A stretch of DNA of 64,000 nt from Paenirhizobium selenitireducens ATCC BAA-1503. GTDB taxonomy: Bacteria > Pseudomonadota > Alphaproteobacteria > Rhizobiales > Rhizobiaceae. Of this stretch, positions 35,584 to 44,630 are shown piece after piece. Below the pieces are notes generated by a model. That model searched no databases and was not told the DNA's origin. It saw only the letters and a program-made list of their open reading frames with translations. Both the position numbers and the translations under genes were made by a program. Position 1 is the first letter of the stretch. Every line of letters begins with the position of its first letter. The stretch spans positions 496,001 to 560,000 of the forward strand of contig NZ_JAEG01000001.1 of the NCBI RefSeq assembly GCF_000518785.1. Reading direction: 5' to 3'.

Positions 35584-36195
35584 TCAGAGGGCAGCACTCG
35601 GCCGCTGATGCACGGCCTTGTACCAGCGCCAGACATGCGTCAACTCCTCCGGACAGGTGATCTTCGCCGGCTTCATGAATTCGAAGGCGATCATCGCCGT
35701 GATGTCGGCGATCGTATAACGCGGCCCGGCGATGAATTCGCGAGTCGCCAGCTCCCCGTCGAGGAAACGCAGGAAGTCGAGCACCTTCGGCTTGTTGGCC
35801 TCGCCCCATTCCGGCACCTGCGGCACCTCCCATTCGCGCATGGCCGGATGCAGGTGGCGGAAGGCCGCGGCCACGGCGGCGAAGAAACTCAGTTCCGCCC
35901 GCCGGTTCCACATCTCCACCAGCGCCTTGTCCTTGGCGTCGATGCCGAACAGCGGCGGATCGGGCTGGATCTCCTCAAAATAGCGGCAGATGGCGACCGA
36001 TTCGCACAGGATGGTGCCGTCGTCGAGTTCGAGGATCGGCAGCCGTTGCAGCGGGTTCTTCGACGTGATCTCGGGCGACTTGTGCCCGAACGAACCCATG
36101 TCGACCGGCACGAACTCCACCTCGATCCCCTTTTCCTTGAGGAAAACCGTGACACGCCGTGGATTGGGCGCCCGCCCGCCGTCATAAAGTTTCAT
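35584..36195 (-). CDS. Glutathione S-transferase
   Basis: A 203-residue cytosolic GST: an N-terminal thioredoxin-like domain (MKLYDGGRAPNPRRVTVFLK; the cis-Pro in LPILELDDGTILCES with the Glu-Ser glutathione site) and an all-helical C-terminal domain (FIAGPRYTIADITAMIAFEF, a typical N-capping motif). Substrate unknown. It precedes the UDG-like gene by 11 bases on the same strand, so they are probably co-transcribed. Confidence 0.9.
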   Translation of the reverse strand: MKLYDGGRAPNPRRVTVFLKEKGIEVEFVPVDMGSFGHKSPEITSKNPLQRLPILELDDGTILCESVAICRYFEEIQPDPPLFGIDAKDKALVEMWNRRAELSFFAAVAAAFRHLHPAMREWEVPQVPEWGEANKPKVLDFLRFLDGELATREFIAGPRYTIADITAMIAFEFMKPAKITCPEELTHVWRWYKAVHQRPSAAL

Positions 36196-36216
36196 GATAC
36201 CTCCCGCGATTTTGGC

Positions 36217-36801
36217 TCAGTTGACACCAAGCCAACGGCCAATGAAAGCCAAAAAGCCGGGAGAATGTTCCCCCTCTTCGAGCTCCGCCCCGGCCTGGTG
36301 GCTGCGCCGCCAGTCGGCCGGCCGCTGGAATTCGCCGTTCCACAGCCCCCCACCGCTAAGCCGCGCCGCCGCCTCCTCGCGGGCATAGTCGCCATAGGAC
36401 ACGGCAAACCCGTCGCGCACCAGCGCCGCATTGACGTCCACCTCGCCGGCCCGGCACCGGACCAGCAGGCGGCCATAGCGGTCGCTCCCGCCCCCGCTGC
36501 AGGAGAAATCACGATGCGCCGCCCACTCGGCAAGCCTTCGTTTTGCGGTCTCGCCACAGGCGGTCGGCGCACCGTGGTCACGGCAGCTTTGCCCGATCTC
36601 CGGCGCGTCGATCCCCTCGAGCCGGAACCGTGCCCCCGCCTGCATCAGCGTGTCGCCGTCGACCGCGATGAAATGCCCGGCGATGACCTGCCGATTGTCG
36701 TTCTCCAGCTTGGCGGCGATCAGGAGCCCGAGGAACAGCATGGAAAGCCCGACGACGACATCGCGCGCCACGCGCCATGGACGCTTCACATTTCGGCCCA
36801 C
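36217..36801 (-). CDS. Membrane-anchored SNase-like (thermonuclease family) protein
   Basis: A 194-residue protein with one N-terminal membrane helix (about residues 13-30) and a staphylococcal-nuclease fold. Arg and Glu in FRLEGIDAPE and Arg in DRYGRLLVRC align with the classic catalytic residues R35, E43 and R87. Four Cys residues could form disulfides outside the membrane. The frame starts with GTG at 36801; a GTG at 36789 is equally possible. It lies 21 bases upstream of the GST gene on the same strand. Confidence 0.82.
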   Translation of the reverse strand: MGRNVKRPWRVARDVVVGLSMLFLGLLIAAKLENDNRQVIAGHFIAVDGDTLMQAGARFRLEGIDAPEIGQSCRDHGAPTACGETAKRRLAEWAAHRDFSCSGGGSDRYGRLLVRCRAGEVDVNAALVRDGFAVSYGDYAREEAAARLSGGGLWNGEFQRPADWRRSHQAGAELEEGEHSPGFLAFIGRWLGVN

Positions 36802-36911
36802 TTCAACAACGAAACCTTGGCGAGCATGGCAAACAAATCCTTTTCGACAGCATCTTCTTAAGAATTACCCGCTAATTTCGCCTGATCCGCGACAAGTGAC
36901 CATCCGACAAT

Positions 36912-38447
36912 ATGAGTAAGGGCGTCCCAACCTCGACTGACAAGAACATCGTCGACCTCTCCCGCGGCCATCGCAACAAGGCTGTGGCGAAGGCGGTCCG
37001 GACGACGCGCGAACGCTTGCAGTCGAACAAGGCCGGGACGATGCTGTTCGAGAGCGAAATGCTCGGCATGCATATCGGCGCCACCCTGCAGGGTGCGGCC
37101 GTGATGCCGATCGTCATCCTCATGGTCAGCGGATTCGGCGCCTACATCAATCCCGATCCGACGCTTTTCCTCTGGACGCTGGCAACGCTCACCGTCCACG
37201 CGCTCAACATCCTCCTCGTCAAGCGCGCCGCGCGCCATGACCTGGCCGCGGCGAACCTGGTCAAGTGGCGCCGCCTGCTGCTCGCCGGTCAGGCGGCCAT
37301 GGGGGTCTGCTGGGCCTTCTTCTCGCTCCAGTCCTGTACCGCCTGCAGCGGCGACACCTTCGTGCTCTACAAGGGCGCGGCGCTGCTGATCGTGCTGTCG
37401 GTGACGGCCATGTCGAACATGCTGCTGCGCCAGGCGGTGCTGTTCGGCTTTCTGCCGACCGTCGGCGCGCTGGTCTATGTGGCGATCACCACACGGAATG
37501 CGCTCGACATCGGCGTCACCGCGCTGTTCACCACCGCCCTGATCTTCTTCATCTACATCACCAGCCGGCTGCATCAGGCCAACCTCAAGCTCCTCTCCTT
37601 CCAGACGGAGAAGGACGACCTGATCGCCGAGCTCGAAGTGGCCAAATCGCTGTCCGACGAGGCGCGCCGCCGCGCCGAGGAAGCCAATCTCGCCAAGTCG
37701 CGCTTCCTCGCCTCGATGTCCCACGAACTGCGCACGCCGCTCAACGCCATTCTCGGCTTCTCGGAAGTCATGGCGACGGAAGTGCTCGGCCCGCTCAACA
37801 ATCCGCTCTACAAGGAATATTCCGGCGACATCCATCGCTCCGGCCAGCACCTGCTCGACCTCATCAACGAAATCCTCGACCTGTCGCGCATCGAGGCCGG
37901 CAAGTACGAGCTGAACGAGGAAGTCGTGTCGCTGCTCGACCTCGCCGAGGATTGCGTCGGCATGGTGCAATTGCGCGCCAAGGCCAAGAACATCACGATC
38001 GAGGAGCAGTTCGAACCCGACCTGCCGGCCGTCTGGGCCGACGAAAAGGCCATGCGGCAGGTCGTGCTCAACCTCCTGTCCAATGCGGTCAAGTTCACGC
38101 CCCAGGGCGGCGAGATCCACGTCAAGGCCGGCTGGACGGCGGGCGGCGGCCAGTATGTCTCGATCCGCGACAACGGTCCGGGCATCCCGGAGAACGAAAT
38201 TCCGGTCGTGCTGTCCGCCTTCGGCCAGGGCTCGATCGCCATCAAGAGCGCCGAACAGGGCACGGGCCTCGGCCTGCCGATCGTTCAGGCGATCCTCGCC
38301 AAGCACGGCGGCGAATTCAAGCTCAAATCGAAGTTGCGCGAAGGCACCGAGGTCATCGCCATCCTGCCGGCCCGGCGCGTGCTCGAAAGCCTGCCGGCCG
38401 TGACTGAGACCCAGGCGGTGGAGCCGCGCAAACGCCAGTTCGCCTGA
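36912..38447 (+). CDS. Membrane sensor histidine kinase (DivJ/PleC/PdhS-type HisKA)
   Basis: A 511-residue kinase. A cytosolic N-terminus of about 50 residues is followed by roughly six hydrophobic helices (about 55-215), a short coiled coil, and a HisKA domain with MSHELRTPLN (phospho-His near 270). Then come N box NLLSNAVKF, G1 DNGPGIP and G2 GTGLGLP of the ATPase domain. The H-box context (IHRSGQHLLDLINEILDLSRIEAGK) is that of the DivJ/PleC/PdhS group acting on DivK or PleD-type receivers. No response regulator is adjacent, so it is an orphan kinase. Confidence 0.88.
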   Translation: MSKGVPTSTDKNIVDLSRGHRNKAVAKAVRTTRERLQSNKAGTMLFESEMLGMHIGATLQGAAVMPIVILMVSGFGAYINPDPTLFLWTLATLTVHALNILLVKRAARHDLAAANLVKWRRLLLAGQAAMGVCWAFFSLQSCTACSGDTFVLYKGAALLIVLSVTAMSNMLLRQAVLFGFLPTVGALVYVAITTRNALDIGVTALFTTALIFFIYITSRLHQANLKLLSFQTEKDDLIAELEVAKSLSDEARRRAEEANLAKSRFLASMSHELRTPLNAILGFSEVMATEVLGPLNNPLYKEYSGDIHRSGQHLLDLINEILDLSRIEAGKYELNEEVVSLLDLAEDCVGMVQLRAKAKNITIEEQFEPDLPAVWADEKAMRQVVLNLLSNAVKFTPQGGEIHVKAGWTAGGGQYVSIRDNGPGIPENEIPVVLSAFGQGSIAIKSAEQGTGLGLPIVQAILAKHGGEFKLKSKLREGTEVIAILPARRVLESLPAVTETQAVEPRKRQFA

Positions 38448-38552
38448 CAGGCCGGCTGCGCGCGGGCATCCGCCCTATCACCTTTTTCTTTCGTGCGTCT
38501 GTCATCGATCCCGCTTATCGTCGGCGAAAATCGACGGATTCGGGAGACCTCC

Positions 38553-39518
38553 ATGACCAAGCTGCTGCGTGCATTCCTCTTCTCGACGGCGCTTGTCGGC
38601 GCACCGGCCCTTGCCGCCGACAAACCCACCGAGCTCACGGTCATGAGCTTCAACATCTGGGGTGGCGGCGCCAATGACGACAAGGACGTGTCGGAGACGG
38701 CCGCCGCGATCCGCGCCGCCGGCGCCGACATCATCGGTATCCAGGAGACCAAGCCGGAACCCGACGTCTGCGACGCCGACGACTGTGTGCCCACCGGCCA
38801 AAGCGTCGCCAAGCAACTCGCCAAGGCGCTGGGCTTCCACTACTACGATCAGGCCAAGACCAATCCGGCGCTCTGGGCCAACGCGATCCTCAGCCGCTAC
38901 CCGATCGGCAAGCCGACCGACAATGATCTCGGCGCCGAAATCGACGTCAACGGCCGCAAGGTCTATGCCTTCAACATCCACCTCACGGACTTCCCCTACC
39001 AGCCCTATCAGTTGCTCGGCATCGACTACGGCCCGGCGCCCTTCCTGAAGACCGCCGACGAAGCCGTCGCTGCGGCCACCAAGGCTCGCGGCCCGGCGCT
39101 CGATCTGGTGATGAAGGATATGAAGCAGGCCGAGGGAGCGGACGCCGTCTTCCTCTTCGGCGACTTCAACGAGCCGTCCCATCGCGACTGGACCGACGCG
39201 GCCGTCAAGGCGGGCCATCAGCCGATGGCGGTCAAATACCCGTCTGCGCTGAGGATCGAGCAGGAAGCCGGCATGACGGACCTGCTGCGCGCCGCCTATC
39301 CCGACGAAGTGGCCAAGCCCGCCTTCACCTGGACGCCGACTTCCGAGCCGACGGCCAAGGACGACCACCACGACCGGATCGACTACGTGTTCGGCCGCAG
39401 CGCCAAGCTGGAAACGCTCAGCGTCTCCGTGGTCGGTGAAAAGAAGCCGGAAGCAGACATCGTCGTCACGCCATGGCCGGCGGATCACCGCGCGGTCGTC
39501 GCCAAGGTTCGCTTTTAG
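38553..39518 (+). CDS. Secreted endonuclease/exonuclease/phosphatase (EEP) family protein
   Basis: A 321-residue protein with a signal peptide (about 1-22, ending PALAADK) and a full EEP fold: SFNIWGGG, the metal-binding Glu in IIGIQETKP, NIHLTDFPYQPYQ, LFGDFNEPSHRDW, RIDYVFGR and the closing Asp-His in WPADHRAVVAKV. All catalytic positions seem intact, so it should be an active periplasmic or secreted phosphodiesterase or nuclease; substrate unknown. GGGAG lies just before the ATG at 38553, and an upstream in-frame start at 38493 is rejected. Confidence 0.85.
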   Translation: MTKLLRAFLFSTALVGAPALAADKPTELTVMSFNIWGGGANDDKDVSETAAAIRAAGADIIGIQETKPEPDVCDADDCVPTGQSVAKQLAKALGFHYYDQAKTNPALWANAILSRYPIGKPTDNDLGAEIDVNGRKVYAFNIHLTDFPYQPYQLLGIDYGPAPFLKTADEAVAAATKARGPALDLVMKDMKQAEGADAVFLFGDFNEPSHRDWTDAAVKAGHQPMAVKYPSALRIEQEAGMTDLLRAAYPDEVAKPAFTWTPTSEPTAKDDHHDRIDYVFGRSAKLETLSVSVVGEKKPEADIVVTPWPADHRAVVAKVRF

Positions 39519-39530
39519 AGCGTTTTCTGG

Positions 39531-39941
39531 CTAGGCGGCGAAGAACACCACATAGCCGGCATAGAGCCCGTTCGCCACAAGCAGGCAGAAGACGGCGAAG
39601 GAGCCCAGATCCTTGGCGTTGCGGCCGACGGTCGAGATTTCCGGTGAAATGCGGTCGACCAGTTCTTCGATCGCCGTGTTGACGGCCTCGACGCAGAACA
39701 GCACCAGCATCAGGATGATGAAGGTGATGAATTCGCCAAGCGTCGCGCCGACATAGGCAAACAGCGCAACGCCGATGACCAGCGCCAGCAGCTCATGGCG
39801 AAACGCCGCCTCGCCGATCAGCCGGCGAAAGCCCTGGAGGGAATAGCGACCGGCCGCAAAGAAATGGGCGATGCCCGTCTTCTTCTCGATCGCCGCCGCG
39901 GCCTTGGCCGCGGCTCTCTTGTCGCGTGCTTCGTCAGCCAT
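39531..39941 (-). CDS. dgkA: Diacylglycerol kinase (prokaryotic type)
   Basis: A 136-residue inner-membrane enzyme with three helices. It phosphorylates diacylglycerol, released by membrane-derived or osmoregulated glucan modification, to phosphatidate. The active-site motifs are GEAAFRHELLAL near residue 45 and VEAVNTAIEELVDRISPE near residue 83. The N-terminus is extended and Lys/Ala-rich (ARDKRAAAKAAAAIEKK). Its start overlaps the cobT stop by 8 bases, so the two are translationally coupled on the minus strand. Confidence 0.92.
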   Translation of the reverse strand: MADEARDKRAAAKAAAAIEKKTGIAHFFAAGRYSLQGFRRLIGEAAFRHELLALVIGVALFAYVGATLGEFITFIILMLVLFCVEAVNTAIEELVDRISPEISTVGRNAKDLGSFAVFCLLVANGLYAGYVVFFAA

Positions 39942-40956
39942 CGGACTTCGTGGATACCCCGGCACTCTGGAAGGTCGCCATGCCGGAATGGCAGGCGGCG
40001 GCGGCCTTGACGATACCGGCGGCAAGAGCGGCGCCCGTGCCCTCGCCAAGCCGCATGCCGAGCGCCAGAAGCGGCGTCTTGCCGAGCTTCTCGATCGCCT
40101 TCAGGTGGCCCGGCTCGCCGGACACGTGACCGATCAGGCAGTGGTCGAGCGCCGACGGATTGGCGGCCTTGAGGATGGCCGCAGCCGAGGTCGCGACATA
40201 GCCGTCGATCAGCACGGGGATCTTCTGCATGCGGCAGGCGAGGATGGCGCCGGCCATGGCGGCGATCTCGCGCCCGCCGAGTCGGCGGAGAATCTCCAGC
40301 GGATCGTCGAGATGATCCTTGTGGAATTCGACGGCGGTTTTCACCGCATCGATCTTGCGCTTCAGCACTTCGCCTTCCGATCCGGTGCCCGGACCGACCC
40401 ATTCTTCGGCCGTACCTCCGTAGAGCGCCAGATTGATCGCGGCCGCGATCGTCGTATTGCCAATGCCCATTTCGCCGATGCACAGCAGGTCGGTGCCGCC
40501 GGCGATCGCCTCCATGCCGAAGGCCATGGTGGCAGCGCAGTCACGCTCGGAAAGGGCAGCCTCGCAGGTGATGTCGCCGGTCGGATAGTCGAGCGCCAGG
40601 TCGAAGATCTTCAGGCCGAGATCGTAAGTCGCGCAGATCTGGTTGATCGCCGCCCCGCCAGCGGCGAAGTTCTCGACCATCTGCTGCGTCACCGACGACG
40701 GATAGGGCGTGATGCCGTGCTTGGTCACGCCGTGATTGCCGGCGAAGATGGCGACCAGCGGGCGCGTGACGGCCGGCGGACGGCCGGTCCAGGCAGCGAG
40801 CCAGAAGGCGATCTCCTCGAGCCGGCCAAGCGCGCCGGCCGGCTTGGTCAGTTGCCGGTCCCGGTCGCGCGCCGCCACCAGCGCCGCCGTGTCCGGGCCG
40901 GGCAGGTCACGCAGCAGCGCGCGGAAATCGTCGAATGGCAGGCCGGTCACGGTCAT
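39934..40956 (-). CDS. cobT: Nicotinate-nucleotide:DMB phosphoribosyltransferase
   Basis: Activates dimethylbenzimidazole to alpha-ribazole phosphate for the lower loop of cobalamin. The 340 residues match the usual length. Landmarks: KPAGALGRLEEIAFWLA near the N-terminus, FAGNHGVTKHGITPYPSSVT, GEMGIGNTTIAAA, and the catalytic-base Glu in GMRLGEGTGAAL near the C-terminus. The ATG at 40956 is chosen by homologue length; the frame stays open another 332 codons upstream across cobS. It is divergent from cobS, with no cobalamin riboswitch recognised in the 129-base gap. Confidence 0.95.
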   Translation of the reverse strand: MTVTGLPFDDFRALLRDLPGPDTAALVAARDRDRQLTKPAGALGRLEEIAFWLAAWTGRPPAVTRPLVAIFAGNHGVTKHGITPYPSSVTQQMVENFAAGGAAINQICATYDLGLKIFDLALDYPTGDITCEAALSERDCAATMAFGMEAIAGGTDLLCIGEMGIGNTTIAAAINLALYGGTAEEWVGPGTGSEGEVLKRKIDAVKTAVEFHKDHLDDPLEILRRLGGREIAAMAGAILACRMQKIPVLIDGYVATSAAAILKAANPSALDHCLIGHVSGEPGHLKAIEKLGKTPLLALGMRLGEGTGAALAAGIVKAAAACHSGMATFQSAGVSTKSDG

Positions 40957-41085
40957 GAGCAAGGCTTCCTTGTAATCTGCGTCGAAATCGGGCTTTGTTG
41001 GCTCCTCTAATACGGACCGCGCCTTGTCGCAACAAGCCAAAAAACGGTGCGCACCGTCGTCTTTGAAATGGAGTGAACCGATCCC

Positions 41086-41868
41086 ATGGATTGGCGTGCC
41101 TATCTGACCGACACCGCCCGGGCGGTCTCCTTCCTCAGCCGGATCACCGTCCCGGCCCGTGTCTTCGATGGCCATGACGGCAGCCTGTCGCGCGGCGTCA
41201 GGGCCTTTCCGCTGGCCGGCCTGCTGATCGCCCTGCCGGCGGCCGCGACGCTTGGCCTCATGCTCTTGCTCGGCGCCAGCGCCCTGCTGGCCGCCTTCGC
41301 CGCGCTTGCCGTCCAGGCAGTCGTCACCGGCGCCCTGCATGAGGACGGCCTGTCGGATGCCGCCGACGGTCTTGGCGGCGGGCGCGACCGCGACCATGCG
41401 CTGGCGATCATGAAGGACAGCCGTATCGGCTCCTATGGTGCCGTTGCTCTGGTCATCGCTTACGGACTGCGTGCCGCCGCGATCGCCGAACTGGCCACGC
41501 ACCTTAGCCCCCTCGCCGCCGCCCTTTGCCTGCTCGCCGTCGCCGCGCTCAGCCGCGCGCTGATGGTATGGCACTGGTCGGCCCTGCCTCCGGCGCGCAC
41601 GGGTGGCCTGGCGGTCGCCGCCGGTGCACCGCTCAGGTCCTCGCTCAACAGTGCGCTGGTCACCGGCCTGGTCCTCGCCGCGGCCCTTGCTGTTCCCTCG
41701 GCTTCGCTCTTTGCCTATTTCCTCGCCGTGCTGGTCGCAGCCGTCGCCGCCGCCGGCTTCACCGCCAAGGTCCGCCGCAGGCTTGCCGGCCATACCGGCG
41801 ATACGATCGGCGCGACCCAGCAGGTGACGGAGATCGCAGCACTTGCGGCCCTTGCCATGGCCAGCTGA
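41086..41868 (+). CDS. cobS: Adenosylcobinamide-GDP ribazoletransferase
   Basis: Joins adenosylcobinamide-GDP with alpha-ribazole (phosphate) to finish cobalamin; also called CobV. A 260-residue membrane protein with several hydrophobic helices. The Mg-binding motif [15 protein letters not shown] near residue 85 and the following [10 protein letters not shown] are hallmarks, as is [12 protein letters not shown] near the C-terminus. It works directly after CobT, which is encoded divergently 129 bases away. Confidence 0.95.
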   Translation: MDWRAYLTDTARAVSFLSRITVPARVFDGHDGSLSRGVRAFPLAGLLIALPAAATLGLMLLLGASALLAAFAALAVQAVVTGALHEDGLSDAADGLGGGRDRDHALAIMKDSRIGSYGAVALVIAYGLRAAAIAELATHLSPLAAALCLLAVAALSRALMVWHWSALPPARTGGLAVAAGAPLRSSLNSALVTGLVLAAALAVPSASLFAYFLAVLVAAVAAAGFTAKVRRRLAGHTGDTIGATQQVTEIAALAALAMAS

Positions 41869-41908
41869 GCACCCGATATAGTCCGGACCCCGTAACCAAG
41901 GCCGCCCG

Positions 41909-42130
41909 ATGGAATCGCCCTGCATCCTCGTCTGCTCGATCGACATGAACACCGGCTACTGCTTCGGCTGCGGCCGCACCGGCGACGAAATCGGCGCTTG
42001 GACAACCTACACCGACGCCGAGCGCCGGGCGATCATGGCAACCCTGCCCGCACGCCTTGAAACCGTCGAGCGCAAGCCGCGCCGCGAGACCCGCCGTAGC
42101 CGCATGGCCAGGGAGCGGGAGGCCAACTGA
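41909..42130 (+). CDS. DUF1289 small Cys-rich protein
   Basis: A 73-residue protein with the DUF1289 pattern: four cysteines in SPCILVCSID and YCFGCGRTGDEI, probably binding iron-sulfur or zinc, followed by a basic tail (VERKPRRETRRSRMARERE). Function unknown. Its stop shares one base with the start of the aspartic protease gene (TGATG), so these two are coupled. Confidence 0.88.
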   Translation: MESPCILVCSIDMNTGYCFGCGRTGDEIGAWTTYTDAERRAIMATLPARLETVERKPRRETRRSRMAREREAN

Positions 42131-42828
42131 TGCGGCTGATCATCGTTCTTGCCATTCTCGGCTTCGGCCTCGCCGTGCTCGTCGTCAACCATGACAGCGG
42201 GCAGAGCTTCGGCATGGCCAACGAGGATTTCGGCAGCTTCATCCGCCTTCTGCCCTTCGCCGCCCTGCTGTCGGTCGGCCTTGTCGCCTCGCGCCGCTCG
42301 CTGGGCGAGAGCGCCCGGCAGCTCGCCGTCTGGCTGCTGATCATGCTAGCGCTCGTCACCGGCTATCTCTACCGCATGGAACTGCAGTCAATCGGAGACC
42401 GCCTGCTGGCAGGGCTCGTCCCCGGCCGCGCCGTGGTCGTCACCACCAGCGAGGGCGCGGCGGAGGTCATCCTGCACAAATCGCTCGGCGGGCATTTCGA
42501 AACCTCGGTCGACGTCAACGGGGTATCGGTTCCGGTGCTGATCGACACCGGCGCCAGCGCCGTGGCGCTGCGCTACGAGGATGCCATGCGCGTCGGCATC
42601 GATCCCGCCGACCTCGCCTTCACCCAGACCATCCTCACGGCCAACGGCCGCGCCATGGCGGCGCCGGTGCGCCTGCGGCAGGTGGCGCTTGGCCCGATCC
42701 TGCGCGAAGGCATCCAGGCCGCGGTGATCGAGCAGGGCCAGCTCGACCAGAGCCTGCTCGGCATGAGCTTCCTGTCGACGCTCGGCTCCCTGCAGATGCA
42801 AAGCGACGAACTGCGCCTGCGCGACTGA
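42130..42828 (+). CDS. Membrane-anchored retropepsin-like aspartic protease (TIGR02281 type)
   Basis: A 232-residue protein with three hydrophobic segments at the N-terminus (about 1-18, 36-52, 60-77) and a single aspartic protease lobe. The catalytic motif is VLIDTGASAVAL near residue 140 and LLGMSFLSTLGSL marks the C-terminal part. One lobe means it must act as a homodimer, as in retropepsins. Likely faces the periplasm; substrate unknown. Translationally coupled to the DUF1289 gene. Confidence 0.88.
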   Translation: MRLIIVLAILGFGLAVLVVNHDSGQSFGMANEDFGSFIRLLPFAALLSVGLVASRRSLGESARQLAVWLLIMLALVTGYLYRMELQSIGDRLLAGLVPGRAVVVTTSEGAAEVILHKSLGGHFETSVDVNGVSVPVLIDTGASAVALRYEDAMRVGIDPADLAFTQTILTANGRAMAAPVRLRQVALGPILREGIQAAVIEQGQLDQSLLGMSFLSTLGSLQMQSDELRLRD

Positions 42829-42835
42829 ACGGTGG

Positions 42836-43597
42836 TCAGGCGCGCAGCTTGTAGCCCGTGCGGAACACCCAGGCGAGAAAGCCGAGGCAGACGGCGAGGA
42901 AAAGGCCGATCATGCCGAGGCTGATCAGCGGATGCACGTCCGACACCTCGAAGAAGCTCCAGCGGAAGCCGCTCACCAGATAGAGCACCGGATTGAAATG
43001 GCTGACCGTCTGCCAGAACGGCGGCAGCACGCTCACCGAGTAGAAGGTGCCGCCGAGGAAGGTCAGCGGCGGAACGACCAGCATCGGCACCATGCTCAGC
43101 TGTTCGAAGTTCTTCGCCCAGATACCGATGATGAAGCCGGCCAGGCTGAAGGCGATCGACGTCAGCAGCATGAAGAACAGCATCAGGACCGGGTGATCGA
43201 TGCGCAGGTCGACGAAGAAGGCCGCGGTGGCGAGAATGATCAGGCCGATGATCATGCCCTTGGTCGCCGCCGCGCCGACATAGCCGATGAGGATTTCCGT
43301 CATGGCGATCGGCGCCGAGAGGATCTCGTAGATCGTGCCGGTGAATTTCGGGAAATAGATGCCGCTCGAACCGTTTGCCACGCACTGGGTGATCAGCGTC
43401 AGCATGATCAGCCCCGGCGTGATGAAGCCGCCATAGCCGACACCGTCGACCGGCTCCATGCGCGAGCCGACGGCCGCGCCGAAGACGATGAAGTAGAGCG
43501 CCGTGGTGATGACCGGCGAAACTACGCTCTGCAGCAGGGTGCGGCGCGTGCGCGCCATTTCGTAATAGTAGATTGCCTTGATCGCTTCGAAATTCAT
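42836..43597 (-). CDS. ABC-2 type exporter permease
   Basis: A 253-residue inner-membrane protein with about six helices and the ABC-2 permease signature region ([20 protein letters not shown] followed by [12 protein letters not shown]). The short amphipathic N-terminus ([19 protein letters not shown]) is typical of the YadH/DrrB group. Its start overlaps the stop of the ATPase gene by four bases, so the two form one exporter. Substrate unknown. Confidence 0.9.
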   Translation of the reverse strand: MNFEAIKAIYYYEMARTRRTLLQSVVSPVITTALYFIVFGAAVGSRMEPVDGVGYGGFITPGLIMLTLITQCVANGSSGIYFPKFTGTIYEILSAPIAMTEILIGYVGAAATKGMIIGLIILATAAFFVDLRIDHPVLMLFFMLLTSIAFSLAGFIIGIWAKNFEQLSMVPMLVVPPLTFLGGTFYSVSVLPPFWQTVSHFNPVLYLVSGFRWSFFEVSDVHPLISLGMIGLFLAVCLGFLAWVFRTGYKLRA

Positions 43598-44520
43598 CTG
43601 CCTTCTCCGATCAGGGAAACGAAAATGTCCTCCAGCGAGGTCTGGTGGGTCGACAGGTCGGCGAAACCGATGCCGGCCGCTTCGACCGCTGCCAGGAGCC
43701 GCGCGATGCCGCCGTGATTGCTCTCGTCGTCATACTGGTAGACCAGTTGCTCGCCGGTCTCGGACAGCGAGAGATTCCAGGCGGCAAGCGCCTCGGGTAT
43801 CTCGCTGATCGGCGCCTTCAGCTCGATGCTCAGCTGCTTGCCGCCGAGCTTGCGCATCAGCGTGTCCTTGTCCTCGACCAGCATCAGCCGGCCGCGGTCG
43901 ATGATGCCGATGCGGTCGGCGATCTCCTGCGCTTCCTCGATATAGTGCGTGGTGAGGATGATGGTCACGCCCCCTTCGCGCAGACGCCGCACCAGCTGCC
44001 ACATGTCCTTGCGCAGGCTGACGTCGACGCCGGCGGTCGGCTCGTCAAGGAACAGGATGCGCGGCTCGTGCGACAGCGCCTTGGCGATCAGAACGCGGCG
44101 CTTCATGCCGCCCGACAGTTCGCGCAGCGCATTGTTGCGCTTCTCGAACAGCGTCAGTTCGCGCAGCAGGTTGTCGATATGCTCCGGCGCCGGCTTTTTC
44201 CCATTCAGGCCGCGGGAGAAGCTGACGGTGTTGACCACGGTCTCGAACATGTCGGTGGTCAGCTCCTGCGGCACGAGGCCGATCAGGCCGCGGGTCTTGC
44301 GAAAGTCGCGCACGACGTCATAGCCGTCCACCGTCACCGAGCCTTCGCTCGGATTGGCGATGCCGCAGATGATCGAGATCAGCGTCGTCTTGCCCGCGCC
44401 GTTCGGGCCGAGCAAGGCGAGGATCTCGCCCTCCTCGATATCGAGCGACACGTTGTCGAGCGCCTTGAAGCCGTTGGCATAGGTCTTGGAAAGAGAACGT
44501 ACGGAAATGATGGGGGCCAT
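43594..44520 (-). CDS. ABC exporter ATP-binding protein (YadG/DrrA-like)
   Basis: A 308-residue ATPase with Walker [10 protein letters not shown] near residue 38, signature LSGGMKRRV and Walker [13 protein letters not shown], followed by the H-loop TTHYIEEA. The extra C-terminal 80 residues are usual for DrrA/YadG-type ABC-2 ATPases. First gene of a two-gene operon with the permease. No regulator is adjacent. Confidence 0.93.
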   Translation of the reverse strand: MAPIISVRSLSKTYANGFKALDNVSLDIEEGEILALLGPNGAGKTTLISIICGIANPSEGSVTVDGYDVVRDFRKTRGLIGLVPQELTTDMFETVVNTVSFSRGLNGKKPAPEHIDNLLRELTLFEKRNNALRELSGGMKRRVLIAKALSHEPRILFLDEPTAGVDVSLRKDMWQLVRRLREGGVTIILTTHYIEEAQEIADRIGIIDRGRLMLVEDKDTLMRKLGGKQLSIELKAPISEIPEALAAWNLSLSETGEQLVYQYDDESNHGGIARLLAAVEAAGIGFADLSTHQTSLEDIFVSLIGEGR

Positions 44521-44630
44521 GGCCGGAGACTCCGGATGGGAGGAAGAACGTCAGCCCTATATAGGCAGCGCGCCGGCTATTGCCAGCGTCCCGCCCCGTC
44601 CTCGAGCGGAAATGCGCGGTTCGGGCCCCG

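Noticed and set aside
40957..41085. Cobalamin riboswitch between cobT and cobS
   Set aside because: The 129-base gap is too short for the usual riboswitch, and no B12-box-like sequence was seen.
40957..41952. N-terminal extension of the cobT frame
   Set aside because: It is antisense to cobS, and the homologue length supports the ATG at 40956.
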